Part shown: in pieces, positions 9,102-19,238 of the stretch | Position numbering within the stretch: the first letter of the stretch is position 1 | How the letters are laid out: every line of letters starts with the position of its first letter | Origin: Fragilaria radians | Lineage: Eukaryota; Bacillariophyta; Fragilariophyceae; Fragilariales; Fragilariaceae | Assembly: GCA_900642245.1 (NCBI GenBank) | Contig: CAAAJI010000374.1 | Location: forward strand, 1-27,932 | DNA: 27,932 nt | Reading direction: 5' to 3' | The notes under the pieces: generated by a model | The model's input: the letters and a program-made list of their open reading frames with translations, nothing else | What the model was told of the DNA's origin: nothing | Database searches by the model: none | Position numbers and translations under genes: made by a program

Positions 9102-10219
9102 TGGGACTACAATTCTGTTTCACAACTAATGGATCCGTTTATACTCACATGTATCTTCCGCTAATTCAAACTTGCTGCCATCAAGGAAGATTCAAGATGA
9201 CTTTTTGCTCATTAGGAGTGTTACAATCCCAATTTTCTGAAATGGCTCTTATTTATATCCATGAGAAAGCGAGAACTTGGTTAATGATGCATAGTCAGGA
9301 GAATGTTTTATTGGTCCCCGAAAATTTGAAGGCAGCCCTTCAAGCATTTGAAGGCTGTGAAATCAATGATGTCACACAATCCTCAACATATGTGATGCAG
9401 CATCTTCCAAAGACCATTCTCCCTGATCTTTTAAAGTTGCTGTCATATGCTTATTGCTGTGGATTACTAGATTTTTCAAACTATGACTGGAACTCTGATT
9501 TTGCAGTTGCTAAATTTCTCATGGATTTGTTACTTGAAAGTACTTCTTATGTCTTGTCTCTTCCTTTTGTTGTTGAGTTTTGTCTTATGAATTCATTCTG
9601 TGTCGCCAATGAGGTGTTTTCTAAGATTTTATCAGTTTGTAAGGCTGGTGTGTGCTCTGTTATTTGCTCATTTAAAATGTCACATTTACAGAATATGGAC
9701 CATCCCTCATTAGTCAAATCATGGAATCTCCTGCCATAAACATTGTGGCTCCAATGATGAGACAGCAACGTGAAATGTACTCAAGAATTCCAAAACAAAG
9801 GAAAACTACATTGGACATAAAGGGAAATATAATTGTTGATAATTATTATTTCCCATGTGATATTTGGATAGAGATTGTTCCAGTGTTATTGGACAAACTA
9901 AAAGCCTGTGTTTCTGCTTGTTCCAAGAGTACCTGGTGGGAACCTATTATTGATGTGAACACACCAATAATTGTTAAAACTGACAGTGTGTCTGGTGATT
10001 TATTTGTTAGTGTGCGCAATGAGGATTGGAACTCTGTTGCTGGCTTAGATGATCTGAATGCTTTTGGAAGTACCAATTTTACAGCAGGAGATTGATGACA
10101 AGTGGGGAAAAAAGAACATACCACCAAGCCAGTGGAAGAGGCTGAGGAAATCAAGTAAGGGTAAATACGTATCCAGACAAGAGCAGAGCAACAGTCAAGA
10201 AGTGTTGGAGTGCAAGACA
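9102..10219 (+). pseudogene. Unrecognised coding remnant, 3' part interrupted by Copia element 2
   Basis: Successive plus-strand frames read as protein with at least two frame changes. The first is 9101-9739 (residues such as ENLKAALQAFEGCEINDV and LPDLLKLLSYAYCCGLLDF). The second is 9721-10095 (IVDNYYFPCDIWIEIVP, LLDKLKACVSAC, SVSGDLFVSVRNEDWNSVAG). The third is about 10090-10219 (DDKWGKKNIPPSQWKRLRKS). The last frame reaches the insertion point as ...LECKT. Removing the LTR element with one target copy gives TGA directly after this, so element 2 landed in the final codons or stop of this unit. I do not recognise the protein. It may be the downstream part of the same unit as 8019-9101. Confidence 0.4.
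10214..10219 (+). repeat. Target-site duplication, left copy (AAGACA)
   Basis: AAGACA directly precedes the left LTR and is repeated directly after the right LTR (14876-14881). Five bases (AAGAC) is the usual Copia duplication length. The sixth may be chance or part of the LTR end. Confidence 0.75.
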
Positions 10220-10439
10220 TATTGGAAATATCCCTCACGTTCAGTTGAGTTTAGATTTATATTTGTTAGGGTTATCCAATGGGATAAAGAATATTGTCTT
10301 GAGGCCAATCAATTTAAAAGATACGGTGAAACCTTTAGTTCAATCTAATTTTAGTAATTACATCTTTTGACTGGATTCCCTTTTGAAGCTTCTTCTTCAT
10401 CTTTGTAGTCTTATCAACACTATAGACGATATTTCAACA
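10220..10439 (+). repeat. 5' LTR of Copia element 2
   Basis: 220 bp, starting TATTGGAAATATCC and ending GATATTTCAACA, homologous end to end with 14655-14875. TATTGG/CAACA resembles the TGTTGG...CCAACA form of Copia LTR ends with one change present in both copies, so it predates or accompanied this insertion. It should contain the element's promoter and the start of its transcript. Confidence 0.93.
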
Positions 10440-10532
10440 CGTTTAATTGTGGGTACCTAGTAAGTGTCTATTTGAGACTACATGTTATCAAGTTTATCCT
10501 TGTTTAGTTGGCACTCATTTCTTAGGTCAAAA
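10440..10532 (+). other. Leader of Copia element 2
   Basis: 93 bp between the 5' LTR and the first gag ATG (10533). A primer-binding site would be expected directly after the LTR. GTGGGTACCTAG (10449-10460) has a faint resemblance to the initiator-tRNA-type Copia sites (TGGTATCAGAG-like), but the match is weak and I do not assign it. Confidence 0.4.
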
Positions 10533-11480
10533 ATGACTGATTTGAATACAATAAGAGTAATCCTCTTCTGCAGAAAGGCTGATGAGTGGCCAATGTTTTT
10601 TGAGAAGTTTCTTTCTAAAGCCAAGAGATAGGTTTGAATGATTTATTGTTAGGAAAGTTGTCCATCCCAAGATCTGATGAAGAATTTGATGTGACGTCTG
10701 AAATAGGAAAAGAAAGTCTAGAATCATCAAATTGAATGAGATTGCGTCTACTGAACTCATTCTTTCGATTGGTGTGAAGACAAGTATCGGAAAAACTGCT
10801 TTTAATTTAGTTAAAGGCTGCAAGACCAAGGATCATTCAGATGGCAATGCAGCTAGTGCTTGGGAGAGGCTCAAAAACAAGTATGAGCTTGTTTCTGCTA
10901 CTACCTTGCTGAAATTGGAGAAGCAGTTTGGAGAACTATCATTAAAGAAAGGTCGAGATCCAGAGACTTGGATCACAGAACTAGAGGACCTTCGTTTTAG
11001 GCTTGAAACTATGGAATCAAGCATTTCGGAGAATCAATTCATGACTCACATTTTAAACAAGTTTACTTCGGACTATGAGCTTCAACTTGCAATGATGGAG
11101 AGAAGAGTTGGCGACACTGATAGGCCACTAACTGTTGAAGAAATTAGAGGAGAGTTAAGCCTACGTTATGAAAGATTGAATTCAAATTCAACCAATAATA
11201 GAGAAGGTGAAATTTTAGAGGAACAAGCTCTTTTCAGTGGGCAGTTCAAAGGAAAGTGTCGTAATTGTGGTTTAATTGGACACAAGTCATTTCAGTGCAA
11301 TTAACAATGGTGGAAATAACGGTAACTCAAGTGGCGGCATTTTTTGTTCGTATTGTTGCAAGCCCGGCCATGACAAGAACAATTGTTTCAAATTGAAGAA
11401 AAAGGAAGCCAGAAATAACAATCCCAGTAACAATAACGGTAATGGTAACCGACAAAACTACGAGTCACAAGATGTCGAAT
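10533..11480 (+). pseudogene. gag: gag of Copia element 2
   Basis: The first frame (ATG 10533) reads DEWPMFFEKFLSKAKR and breaks at TAG 10629. The continuing gag core uses two further frames, with GLNDLLLGKLSIP near 10632 and KLNEIASTELILSI from 10727. The long frame 10732-11304 carries the conserved UBN2/gag helices (SAWERLKNKYE, LEKQFGELSLKKG, EELSLRYERL-type) and the first zinc knuckle CRNCGLIGHKSFQC. A frameshift near 11300 leads into a Gly/Asn-rich linker and a second knuckle, CSYCCKPGHDKNNC (about 11345-11390). Two CCHC boxes in one Copia gag are less common than one. Confidence 0.85.
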
Positions 11481-12705
11481 TTACTGCTACTTCAAAGAAT
11501 GGAACGCTAAGCATTTGGATTTGTGATAGTGGAGCATGTGGACATTATTGCAAGTCAATTAAAGGCATGATTAATTTAAAGGACATTGCAGAAACGATCA
11601 CAGTTGGCAACGGTGACAGCATGATGGCAGCAAAAGTTGGAAGTCTAAGGCGTCGTGTCGTTCAACTTAATGGTTCTACTTTGGATATTACCATCAATGA
11701 AGTTAAGTATGTCCCTAATTTGTGTGCCAATCTTTTTAGCATCAACAAGGCTATTAAGAATGGGTTTAATCTTAGCAACAATGGGACATCTATCTGTTTG
11801 ACAAAGGAATCCGCCTCTATCACCTTTGACAGAGTAATTATCACCCTGAGTGGGAGTATCTCCGGTATTAAGATGGTCTCAAATTAGTCTTCTGTTACTT
11901 ATGTTGCAAAAGGCAAGTCGGATTTGATCAAGTCCATTGATGTTAACAAGTTTCACAAAATGATTGGGCATTGTGGATTTGATTGTTTAAAGAAGACTGC
12001 AACCATTCATGGTTTGAGGTTGAAAGGTGAGTTGAAGGTCTGTGAAGATTGTGCTGTGGCTAAGGCAAGGCAAAAGAATGTTAATCAAGACTGGAAGAAA
12101 GGGAGTCAAGCACCTGGTGAAAGAGTTTATCTAGATATCAACTCTATTAAGGACAAAAGTTATGGTGGTTCTTGCTTCTAACTGCATAGACTATTGCTGG
12201 AGCATCCTTTTGAGGGCAAAGAGTGACCTAAAAGCAAAGGTAACAACCTTACTAACCGAGCTGAAGATTGCAGGAGTCAACGTTAAGTTTATAAGATGTG
12301 ATGACTCCGGTGAGAATAAGGCTTTGTTTGAAGAATGCCGTTCCAAGGGCTATGGAATCAAGTTTGAATTTTCTGGTCCTCAAACTCCCCAGCAAAATGG
12401 CAAAGTTGAAAGAAAGTTGCAAACCTTCTTTGGGAGGATTAGAGTTATGTTAAACAGTGCTGGTTTGAAGGATCACCTCAGATCGGGAGTTTGGGCACAA
12501 TGCACATTGACAGTTACATTTCTTTCCAATATTACATCAATCAAGAATCAAGAGATGTGTCCTTACCAGTTGCTGTATGGATGGTCCTTTTGGTGAAATT
12601 GGAATTGTTACTACAAAAGATAAAATTCAAGGCAAATTGAATAATTGTGGAACGCCCTGTATGTTTGTTGGTTACTCTGTGCATCATGCACATGATGTAT
12701 CTTGA
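11481..12705 (+). pseudogene. pol: Protease and integrase region of Copia element 2
   Basis: The protease core is WICDSGACGHY (catalytic Asp codon 11525-11527), the classical Copia form. The next blocks are YVPNLCANLFSI, then the integrase zinc-binding HHCC (KFHKMIGHCG, then KVCEDCAVAKARQ, about 11948-12075). The catalytic core follows with YLDINS (about 12128), FIRCDDSGEN (about 12295) and NGKVERKLQTF (about 12395-12430), giving D, D and E. Breaks: TAG 11885, frameshift near 12175 and another near 12572, after which the C-terminal GPFGEIG...GTPCMFVGYS module reads in a new frame to TGA 12703. That TGA sits where Copia integrases usually have Arg, consistent with CGA to TGA decay. Confidence 0.87.
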
Positions 12706-14634
12706 ATGCTAAACATTGAAACTGAGATGATCATCAGTTCACGCGACATCATCTGGTTACATGAAATGCATAAGGATTGGATTGGAAGAAAAGTTAAGAA
12801 TCAGCTTATTGATGATGATGAAGATGCTGATGTTATAGAGTCGAAAATTCTGTTGGTTAATGAAGGCCAAGAGGCTTCTCAAGCAGTCACAAATCAAGAT
12901 GACTTAAAGAGGATGAAGCTTTACAGACAGTTGCTTCAATTGGAGAGTAGTTTCAACCCGGATGCTGCTAAATTAGTGGAGCAAATCGAGCAAGGAAGGG
13001 AAATATTGCTTGACCACGTCAACCTTGCATTATTTAGTGGAATAGTGATCAATGAAGAGCCCATTACCTTCGAGCAAGCATGGAATCATCAAGATCCTAA
13101 AGTTAGAGAAAAGTGGCGGGAGGCCATCAATAAGGAGTTTGATTAGATGAGCAAGGAAGAAGTATGGGAAATTATTAAGAAAGAGAATATCCCTAAGAAT
13201 AGAAGGACAATTAAATGTAAGTGGATCTTTAAGATCAAACGAAACGGAGTTTTCAGAGCAAGGCTAAGTGCTTGTGGATATAGCCAGATTCCTGGAATTG
13301 ATTTCAATGAAAGCTTTGCCCCTGAAATCAATGATGATAGGTTTCGGATCATGTTAGTTGTAAAGCTAATTTGGGATCTAAAGGCTTGTATAGTTGATGT
13401 TGAGACTGCTTTCCTACATGGGGAATTACAAGAAGAGATTTAAATGAATCTTCCAGAAGGTATGAATTCTGATTCTAATTCTTGTTTATTACTAACCAAA
13501 GCAATCTATGGACTTGTACAAGTGCAAGGAAATTCTATATGAAATTAATCTCTGTGCTGAAGGCCATCGGGTTCAAAGAAAACAAGTCTGATCCATGTTT
13601 ATTGTCGAAATGGAACCAAGATGGCATCTTAATGATTGGAATTTACGTTGATGATTGTTTGGTTGTCGGAAAGGAGATGTAAATCCAGGAGTTAATTGTT
13701 GCATTGAAGGAGAATGGCTTCAATCTAAAGATTGAATACAATCTTACAGATTATTTGAGTTGTCGTGTAATTGAGGATGTGAAGTTGAATCGCATATTGA
13801 TACTTCAACCTCATTTAATCAACAATTTACAAGCCAAGTTTGGAGATAAAGTTGTTAACAAACGGGCTTATCAAACTCCTGGGACTCCAAGGTTCAAAAT
13901 TGTTCGCCCAGATGATGAGGCCAACCTCATTGACTTAAATCTACAGAGCAGATATCGCTCTGGAGTTGGAATGCTTTTGTATCTTACTAAGTATTCTCGA
14001 CCTGACTTGTGCAATGTTGTTAGAGAATTGTCCAAATGTATAGATGAGGCAACAATGGGTACTTATCTTGAAATGTTAAGGGTGATCAAATTTGTTATTG
14101 ACACCAAACATTTTTGTCTCAGAATTCAGCCAGAAAGAAAATTCAAAAATTGGAGTCTCCACGTATTTTGCAATAGTGATTGGGCGGGAGATTCAGAGAC
14201 AAGAATCAGCGTAACCGTATTTATTCCTGATGAATGTTCCTGTTTGTCGAAGGTCTAACGCTCAGAGAGGATTAACTCTTTCGAGCAGTGAGGCTGAATG
14301 TGTTGCAATTTTGGAAGCAGTAAAGGACATCAAGTTCATCTATTACTTACTGGAAGGAATTGGAATTGAAATTGACCTTCCAATTATTGTGAAAACAGAT
14401 AACATTGGTGCAATGTTTATGGTGCAAAATGCCTCATCCGGCGTAAGAACTTGTCACGTAGATACCAGGTATCACTACATTTGAGAGAATGTGGAAGATG
14501 GAATCATAAAAAATGTATTTGTGAAATCAATTGATAGTGATTCCAATATTTTTACAAAGAATGTTAACCAGGAGTTCTACGAGAAACACGTGAAGAACGT
14601 TTTGGAGGATAGTGGTGAAGAGTATGGTGACTGA
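12706..14634 (+). pseudogene. pol: Reverse transcriptase and RNase H of Copia element 2
   Basis: The RT starts around 13040 (FEQAWNHQDPKVREKW). It shows KCKWIFKIKRNG, ARLSACGYSQIPGIDF, ACIVDVETAFLHGEL (first catalytic Asp), NLPEGM, and IGIYVDDCLVVG (about 13638-13670) with the YVDD box. RNase H contains FCNSDWAGD, RGLTLSSSEAEC, VKTDNIGA and DTRYHYI, the last followed by TGA 14482. The remaining frame goes to TGA 14632. In-frame stops at 13144, 13441 and 13680 and frameshifts near 13518 and 14228 make it non-functional. All catalytic acidic residues I can identify are present, so decay appears neutral rather than by domain loss. Confidence 0.9.
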
Positions 14635-14654
14635 ACGTTTTGGCATAGGAAGTG

Positions 14655-14875
14655 TATTGGAAATATCCCTCACGTTCAGTTGAGTTTAGATTTATATTTG
14701 TTAGGGTTATCCATTAGGGATAACGAATATTGTCTTGAGGCCAATCAATTTAAAAGATACGGTGAAACCTTTAGTTCAATCTAATTTTAGTAATTACAAC
14801 TATCGATTGGAATTCCTTTTGAAGCTTCCTCTTCATCTTTGTAGTCTTATCAACCCTATAGACAATTTTTCAACA
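14655..14875 (+). repeat. 3' LTR of Copia element 2
   Basis: 221 bp, homologous to the 5' LTR. Differences cluster at two places: around 14715-14727, and around 14800-14820, where six changes fall in about 20 bp. The expected polypurine tract just upstream (TAGGAAGTG) is short and imperfect. Confidence 0.93.
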
Positions 14876-14881
14876 AAGACA
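14876..14881 (+). repeat. Target-site duplication, right copy (AAGACA)
   Basis: Matches 10214-10219. Joining the flanks through one copy restores the ancestral reading AAG-ACA-TGA of the interrupted unit. Confidence 0.75.
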
Positions 14882-15589
14882 TGAGAAAAATTTAGAATTC
14901 AGGGGATTGGTTAGGGTCTGCTCTATATTGAGTTGCGCAAAGTAATACTATGATCTATACAATCTATTTTTTGACTACAATTGATCTCTATTGTGCCACA
15001 TTGCCGTCTTATGAAGGTCTTGCATCATTCGTTCAGACAGATGTGTTTGCTTCCTAGTGGGGCTTATTAGGATGTGAGTGTATTCTCTCATCATCCTTCT
15101 TAAAATTATTAAAGTATTTAATTAGCTTTAATCTAGATAAATAAAATCGACCATTATCCTTTAACATTGTTAAGTCCCAGCTTTCAGCTACTACTCCTCA
15201 TGACAATGGACAATGCTAACTCTGGAAAGGATGACAAAAACATTTAATCATTGATACTGAGCTTATTCTTGTCTTCTTCATTGTTCTTGTTGATTTCATT
15301 GTCTGTCTTGGATATCTACAGCTTTCCTAACAATAAATTCTTAACTACAGAAACCGGTCAGAAACTTCTCATTCCAAGTGTACCAACAATCCTTCTTGCA
15401 AGTGGAGTTAAACACCTTTTATATTACTGCAATCACAAATTTCTAAATATCTCAATATGAAATCAAAAATAATAGTTAATGAATAAAGTGACAACAGAAA
15501 TTAATAGAAGAGGATGGTTGTAATGTTTTGCTTAAATGTGTTGACTACTAATCTTGACAAAGTGACATTGTGGCCATGAACCTAACATT
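14882..15589. other. Right flank of element 2, no gene recognised
   Basis: About 700 bp of AT-rich DNA between the retrotransposon and the first host gene. It contains a 69-codon, very hydrophobic frame at 15251-15460 with no recognisable features, which I do not call as a gene. The first few hundred bases are probably the 3' continuation of the unit disrupted by element 2. The last part should hold the promoter of the ISD11-like gene. Confidence 0.5.
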
Positions 15590-15632
15590 GGGGTTAACCC
15601 CTAACCTTTAACCTCCTCTAGGATAGAGGTTA
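15590..15632 (+). promoter_or_regulatory. Palindrome pair upstream of the ISD11-like gene
   Basis: A perfect 12-bp palindrome GGGGTTAACCCC (15590-15601) is followed by a 7-bp inverted repeat TAACCTC/GAGGTTA (15610-15616 and 15626-15632). They lie 48-90 bp before the ATG at 15680. The position and the repeated TTAACC-type core suggest a binding site for a dimeric factor. That role is inference. Confidence 0.35.
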
Positions 15633-15679
15633 CGGTAGGTGGAACAATATAACACAAACAATAAAAACGAGTTTTCAAG

Positions 15680-15952
15680 ATGTCGCCTTCAAATCCATTG
15701 ATAACTCGTACTCGTGCCTTGTCGTTGTATCGTCAATTACTTCGAGGAGCACAGAAGATGCCAACTCCGAATCGACAAAACTTTATCATTCGCAAGACTA
15801 GAGCAGAATATCGTGCGAATCGGAACTTGACAGATTTGCAAGAAATTGATTTTCATTTACGCTTGGCGGATACGAATCTAGATACAGTTTTAGTCCAGGC
15901 AGAACATTTGACCCGTTTAACCAAAGATCCGGATTATTTAGTTGATATGTGA
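15680..15952 (+). CDS. LYR-motif protein, ISD11/LYRM4-like
   Basis: A 90-residue single-exon protein. The signature is ALSLYRQLLRGA (Leu-Tyr-Arg at 16-18), followed by an amphipathic helix with conserved basic residues (FIIRKTRAEYRANRNL, 35-50), D-x-x-E-I (52-56) and a third helix (DTVLVQAEHLTRL, 68-80). Length and order match the Complex1_LYR family, closest by eye to ISD11. ISD11 binds the cysteine desulfurase NFS1 and acyl-carrier protein in the mitochondrial matrix and is needed for iron-sulfur cluster assembly. Other LYR proteins, such as complex I or complex III assembly factors, have the same fold, so the exact member is not certain. The start ATG has an AAGATGTC context with no earlier in-frame ATG close by. 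It is convergent with the primase-helicase gene, 232 bp apart. Confidence 0.8.
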   Translation: MSPSNPLITRTRALSLYRQLLRGAQKMPTPNRQNFIIRKTRAEYRANRNLTDLQEIDFHLRLADTNLDTVLVQAEHLTRLTKDPDYLVDM

Positions 15953-16184
15953 ATCAAATTATATTCATAATCTACAGATTTTAAATGGACGGAGAGGAGA
16001 TAATTAAAGTTTGGATAGTGTTCTAAATCATTACCTATTGTCATCCAAACCTTGTTTTTGAGGAAAGGATATACATAATTATCAAGGAATTAAAATATTA
16101 TTAAGACTTATCTAGCTTCGTTAGTTTCGGTATCTTGAAGGATGATTTGATTTATTTTCAATTATCATCATTCCAGCATGGATC

Positions 16185-18612
16185 CTAGAAATTCGGTCTT
16201 GATTGATTCTTGGAATTAGACGTAAGGCGACTAACATCATCGACATAGCGACAACTAAGAGGATCAAAATGAAGGTTACAGGATCCTAAGGTTCCATCGT
16301 ATCGATTCTTTTTGACTTCCAAAAACTTTTTCGAGCCTTCATTTTGAAGAATGAGAATTAAGTCGGCTTCCTGTGTTACCTTGGCACTTCCAAAAATGGA
16401 TGAAATGCCCAATCGATTACCCTCGGCTTCCTTTCGGGGGTGGACCACAAGAGTCACATGAACATTCATATCCGTAGCCACCTGTCGAAATTTCTCAACA
16501 GCTACATCTTGTACATCAAACTTATCAAAGGGTGTCTGTAAGTTACGACGTGATATCATAAATTGAAGATTATCCAAAATGATATGCTTCACACCATACA
16601 CATGTATCGCGTAATGTACCGCTTCTAGGACTTCATCAATATCGGACCCACCATGGAATGTCAAAAAATGCAATGGTAATTCCTCAAAGTCGTTGGCAAT
16701 CTTTACCAATTCTTCCAAATTGGAAGTCGGTAAGGGTCCTTTAGAGAATTGTTGAAGCATCTTCTTAATGAGAATCGTATTCTTAATTTCAAAACTACCC
16801 CAAAGAGTGGGTATTCCTTGTTCAGCAAAATCTAACGAAAGTTGACTTAACAAAGTTGTCTATTCAAGATACATATGGGGATCATGCACACGCAAACGCT
16901 CGTTAGACACTTGTTCGTTACTTTCCCTCCTTCCCTTCGAGGGCACACAAATCATACAGCCATTCATGGAAATCAACACACATACCTTCCCAGATCCAGT
17001 AGGTCCCGTAAGAATAGAAAGTTCACCCTCTCGAAATCCTTTCACGATTTTTGTCAATGCCGGTAGACTAGTCGACGAGACTCCAACATACATCTTGGGA
17101 TTTAATATTTGATGTAATACTTCATCTCTCAAGCTCTTGAATCCTACAACATGAGTATGTCTTATACGTTCAGCCTCTTCAATAAGCTTCTTCATATCGA
17201 AACCCTGTAATAGAGCTTCATTTGCATCCTTTGGAGCAGGATGGCATGTTGGCCGAACGATAAAACACCGATGGAGTCCAAGCCTTTGTGCAATTTTCAT
17301 ACTTCCTTCTATCCCAGGTTCATCATTGTCCATCCACAGATATATTTTGCTAAATCGCTCTAATAATGGGAGCACTTCTTCAGGTAGTGACCGACAACCG
17401 TTTGGTAGCGAAACAGCTGGTATCCCTGTTACTTGATTGACTAAGGTATAGAAAAAAAGAATGATTAAATTCCAAATCCAAATCGACAAAACATGTATAC
17501 ATGTAGCCAACGAATTCAAATGACATACCTGCCATTGCATCGTATTCTCCTTCAGTTACCACAATTTCCTTTGCATCATTAGGTATCGTATGGTACCCAA
17601 AAAGTCCCCACCCACCTCCCACTGGTAACAGTCGTTGCCATGACTTATTTTCTATAGAACGAATTTTGATCCTTCGAGTCCAGAACTTGGATCCAGGTGA
17701 TATATCGGTTGTAACTCCCCTAGACCTTTCTTGTGCAATAATTTCATCAGCCGTCACAAGCCAAGGAAATGAAATGCAGTCGACAGAATGTCCACTGGTA
17801 TCATCATTTTTATCAGTATTTCCATTTTTTCCTTCGTCTGCGTCTTCGTGATGGCTTTCGCTTTTATTGCTCTTATTGTCTTTGTCACGGAAGTAATGCT
17901 TTAGCGTCCCAACTCCATACTTGCGCAATACTGCCCTGGACAAACCTCGAACATTTGTAAGATAGTCCAATGGATGAATGCTAGAAGATGACGTCGTAGC
18001 TTCCGACTTTGGAACATCCAGCAAATTAGTTATACAGAAAGAATGAAGCAACTGGTCTGGCATTGACAGAGGCTGCTGAACGTTGGATTTTTTGGTCGAC
18101 GTCAGACTACCTGTCTGAGAAGGTATTTCAGTTTCACCAGAGACGTATCCACAAAAGGTCTGCCAGGAGCCACTTTTCCCACAACGATGACAAAAGAAAA
18201 TACCCGTTTCTTTTTCAATATAAAGCTTGTATAAGTTTGTTGGATCATTGTTGGTTGGTCTCAAGCAGAACGGGCACTCTCGAAGCATACAGTGTGATTC
18301 ATTCGTTTTATACTCAAATTCTTGTTGTTCGAGATATGCTTCAATGTCAGGGCTTTTATTTTTATTATAATGATCTCCAATATTTGATTTAGTAGATAAC
18401 GACTTTGATTGTGATGATGAAAGCGTTGAAAATGTCGATGAGAAAGCAGTGTCACTACATCTATAATTGGTTCGGATATCACGTGTCATAATTCTCAAAT
18501 ACGTCCACCCTGACTGTTGGTGAAACATTGGCATCCAAAATCTCAACGAAGAATTATGGACATTCATACTTCTCCTTCGCCATTGTTGAGAGCATGCTTT
18601 CGTACCAATCAT
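16185..18612 (-). CDS. TWINKLE-type mitochondrial DNA primase-helicase, three exons
   Basis: Exons 18612-17529, 17440-16986 and 16859-16185 join in frame to 737 residues. Introns are 88 bp (17441-17528) and 126 bp (16860-16985), both GT-AG. The second splits the Walker A motif after GSGK. Domains: a Ser/Arg-rich, probably mitochondrial, presequence (about 1-75); primase zinc ribbon CPFC and CHRC (113-116 and 141-144); Toprim with EGEYDA (354-359) and DND (399-401); helicase Walker A GPTGSGKT (507-514); Walker B IILDNLQF (606-613); then VVHPRK, GSAKVTQEADLI and KKNRYDG, the likely arginine-finger region. This is the T7 gp4/DnaB-like replicative helicase of organelle DNA. Unlike the animal protein, the zinc ribbon and Toprim acidic residues are kept, as in plant TWINKLE, so it probably makes primers as well. 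A charged low-complexity insert (about 240-275) precedes Toprim. Confidence 0.93.
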
Positions 18613-18656
18613 TTTATCATATATTGCAATGGCGATAGATTTTTTTCAAAGTACAA

Positions 18657-18670
18657 TTTGGCGCGCCAAA
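18657..18670 (-). promoter_or_regulatory. E2F/DP-like palindrome in the TWINKLE promoter
   Basis: TTTGGCGCGCCAAA is a perfect 14-bp palindrome that contains the E2F consensus TTTSSCGC on both strands. It ends 45 bp before the TWINKLE ATG (18612, minus strand). E2F/DP factors activate DNA-replication genes at G1/S in animals, plants and algae, so a site here would couple organelle replication to the cell cycle. The sequence match is direct. The function is inferred. Confidence 0.55.
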
Positions 18671-19238
18671 ATGAAGCTCATCTTCCGTTATAACACCGTT
18701 AATGCAAAATACAGAGTAAGGGGTGAGTGGAATGCAGAAAACGACAGTGACAATAACAGTGCATTATGGGATAACAAATCCAACAAAAGCTAACAAATAA
18801 AATCCATTATGAAAACGATCAAAGAAAATTTAGTATCGAGTTCAAGACGAAGATATGAAAATATGTATATATATTTAGTCTGGGTACCAGGAGGAAAAAA
18901 AATTGAAAGATCAAGTTAAAAATTTGATTGTGATGGCTAGTTTTAGTCTAGAGGGTAGAAAAATAGATTCCACAACAAAATGGATGAGGAAGAAGGAAGA
19001 CAATATCTCTTGCATCAAGAAATCAAGACATGAAAATTTTACAAAACAAGAAGATTTCGAGATAACTAACAAGTTCAAGACAGTAATTTACGACTCATCT
19101 TGCATTAGTGGTGGATTACATTGATGAAGATGAGGATACAGACAAAGATGAAGTTGAAGAAGTTGATTATCACGGCTGCAATTGAAGCAGATCAAGCCCA
19201 ATGTGTTTGTCCAGACTGATTGAGTCACCAATAACAAC
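18671..19238. other. Intergenic, no gene recognised
   Basis: AT-rich DNA between the TWINKLE promoter and a Copia scrap. A 73-codon Lys-rich frame at 18903-19124 (start MKDQVKNLIVMA) has no recognisable features and may be a piece of decayed repeat. It is not called as a gene. Confidence 0.5.

Larger units (their letters stand above)
10220..14875 (+). mobile_element. Copia element 2, full-length but defective, with LTRs
   Basis: A 4,656-bp Ty1/Copia retrotransposon with paired LTRs (10220-10439, 14655-14875) and flanking AAGAC(A) duplications. Gag with two CCHC knuckles, DSGA protease, HHCC and DDE integrase, YVDD reverse transcriptase and RNase H appear in canonical order on the plus strand. 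In-frame stops occur at 11885, 12703, 13144, 13441, 13680 and 14482, with frameshifts near 10628, 10720, 11300, 12175, 12572, 13518 and 14228. The LTRs differ at about 14 of 220 positions by eye (about 94% identity), which fits an old insertion. It belongs to a different Copia lineage from element 1, as shown by the DSG protease and YVDD. Confidence 0.93.

Noticed and set aside
15251..15460. 69-codon hydrophobic frame
   Set aside because: It is Leu/Ser/Ile-rich from T-rich DNA, with no domain or support, and lies in an intergenic repeat flank.
16860..17528. Frameshifts breaking the primase-helicase gene
   Set aside because: The apparent breaks are two GT-AG introns. Joining the exons restores conserved motifs (EGEYDAMA to VTGIPAVSLP, and GSGK to TTLLSQ) in frame.
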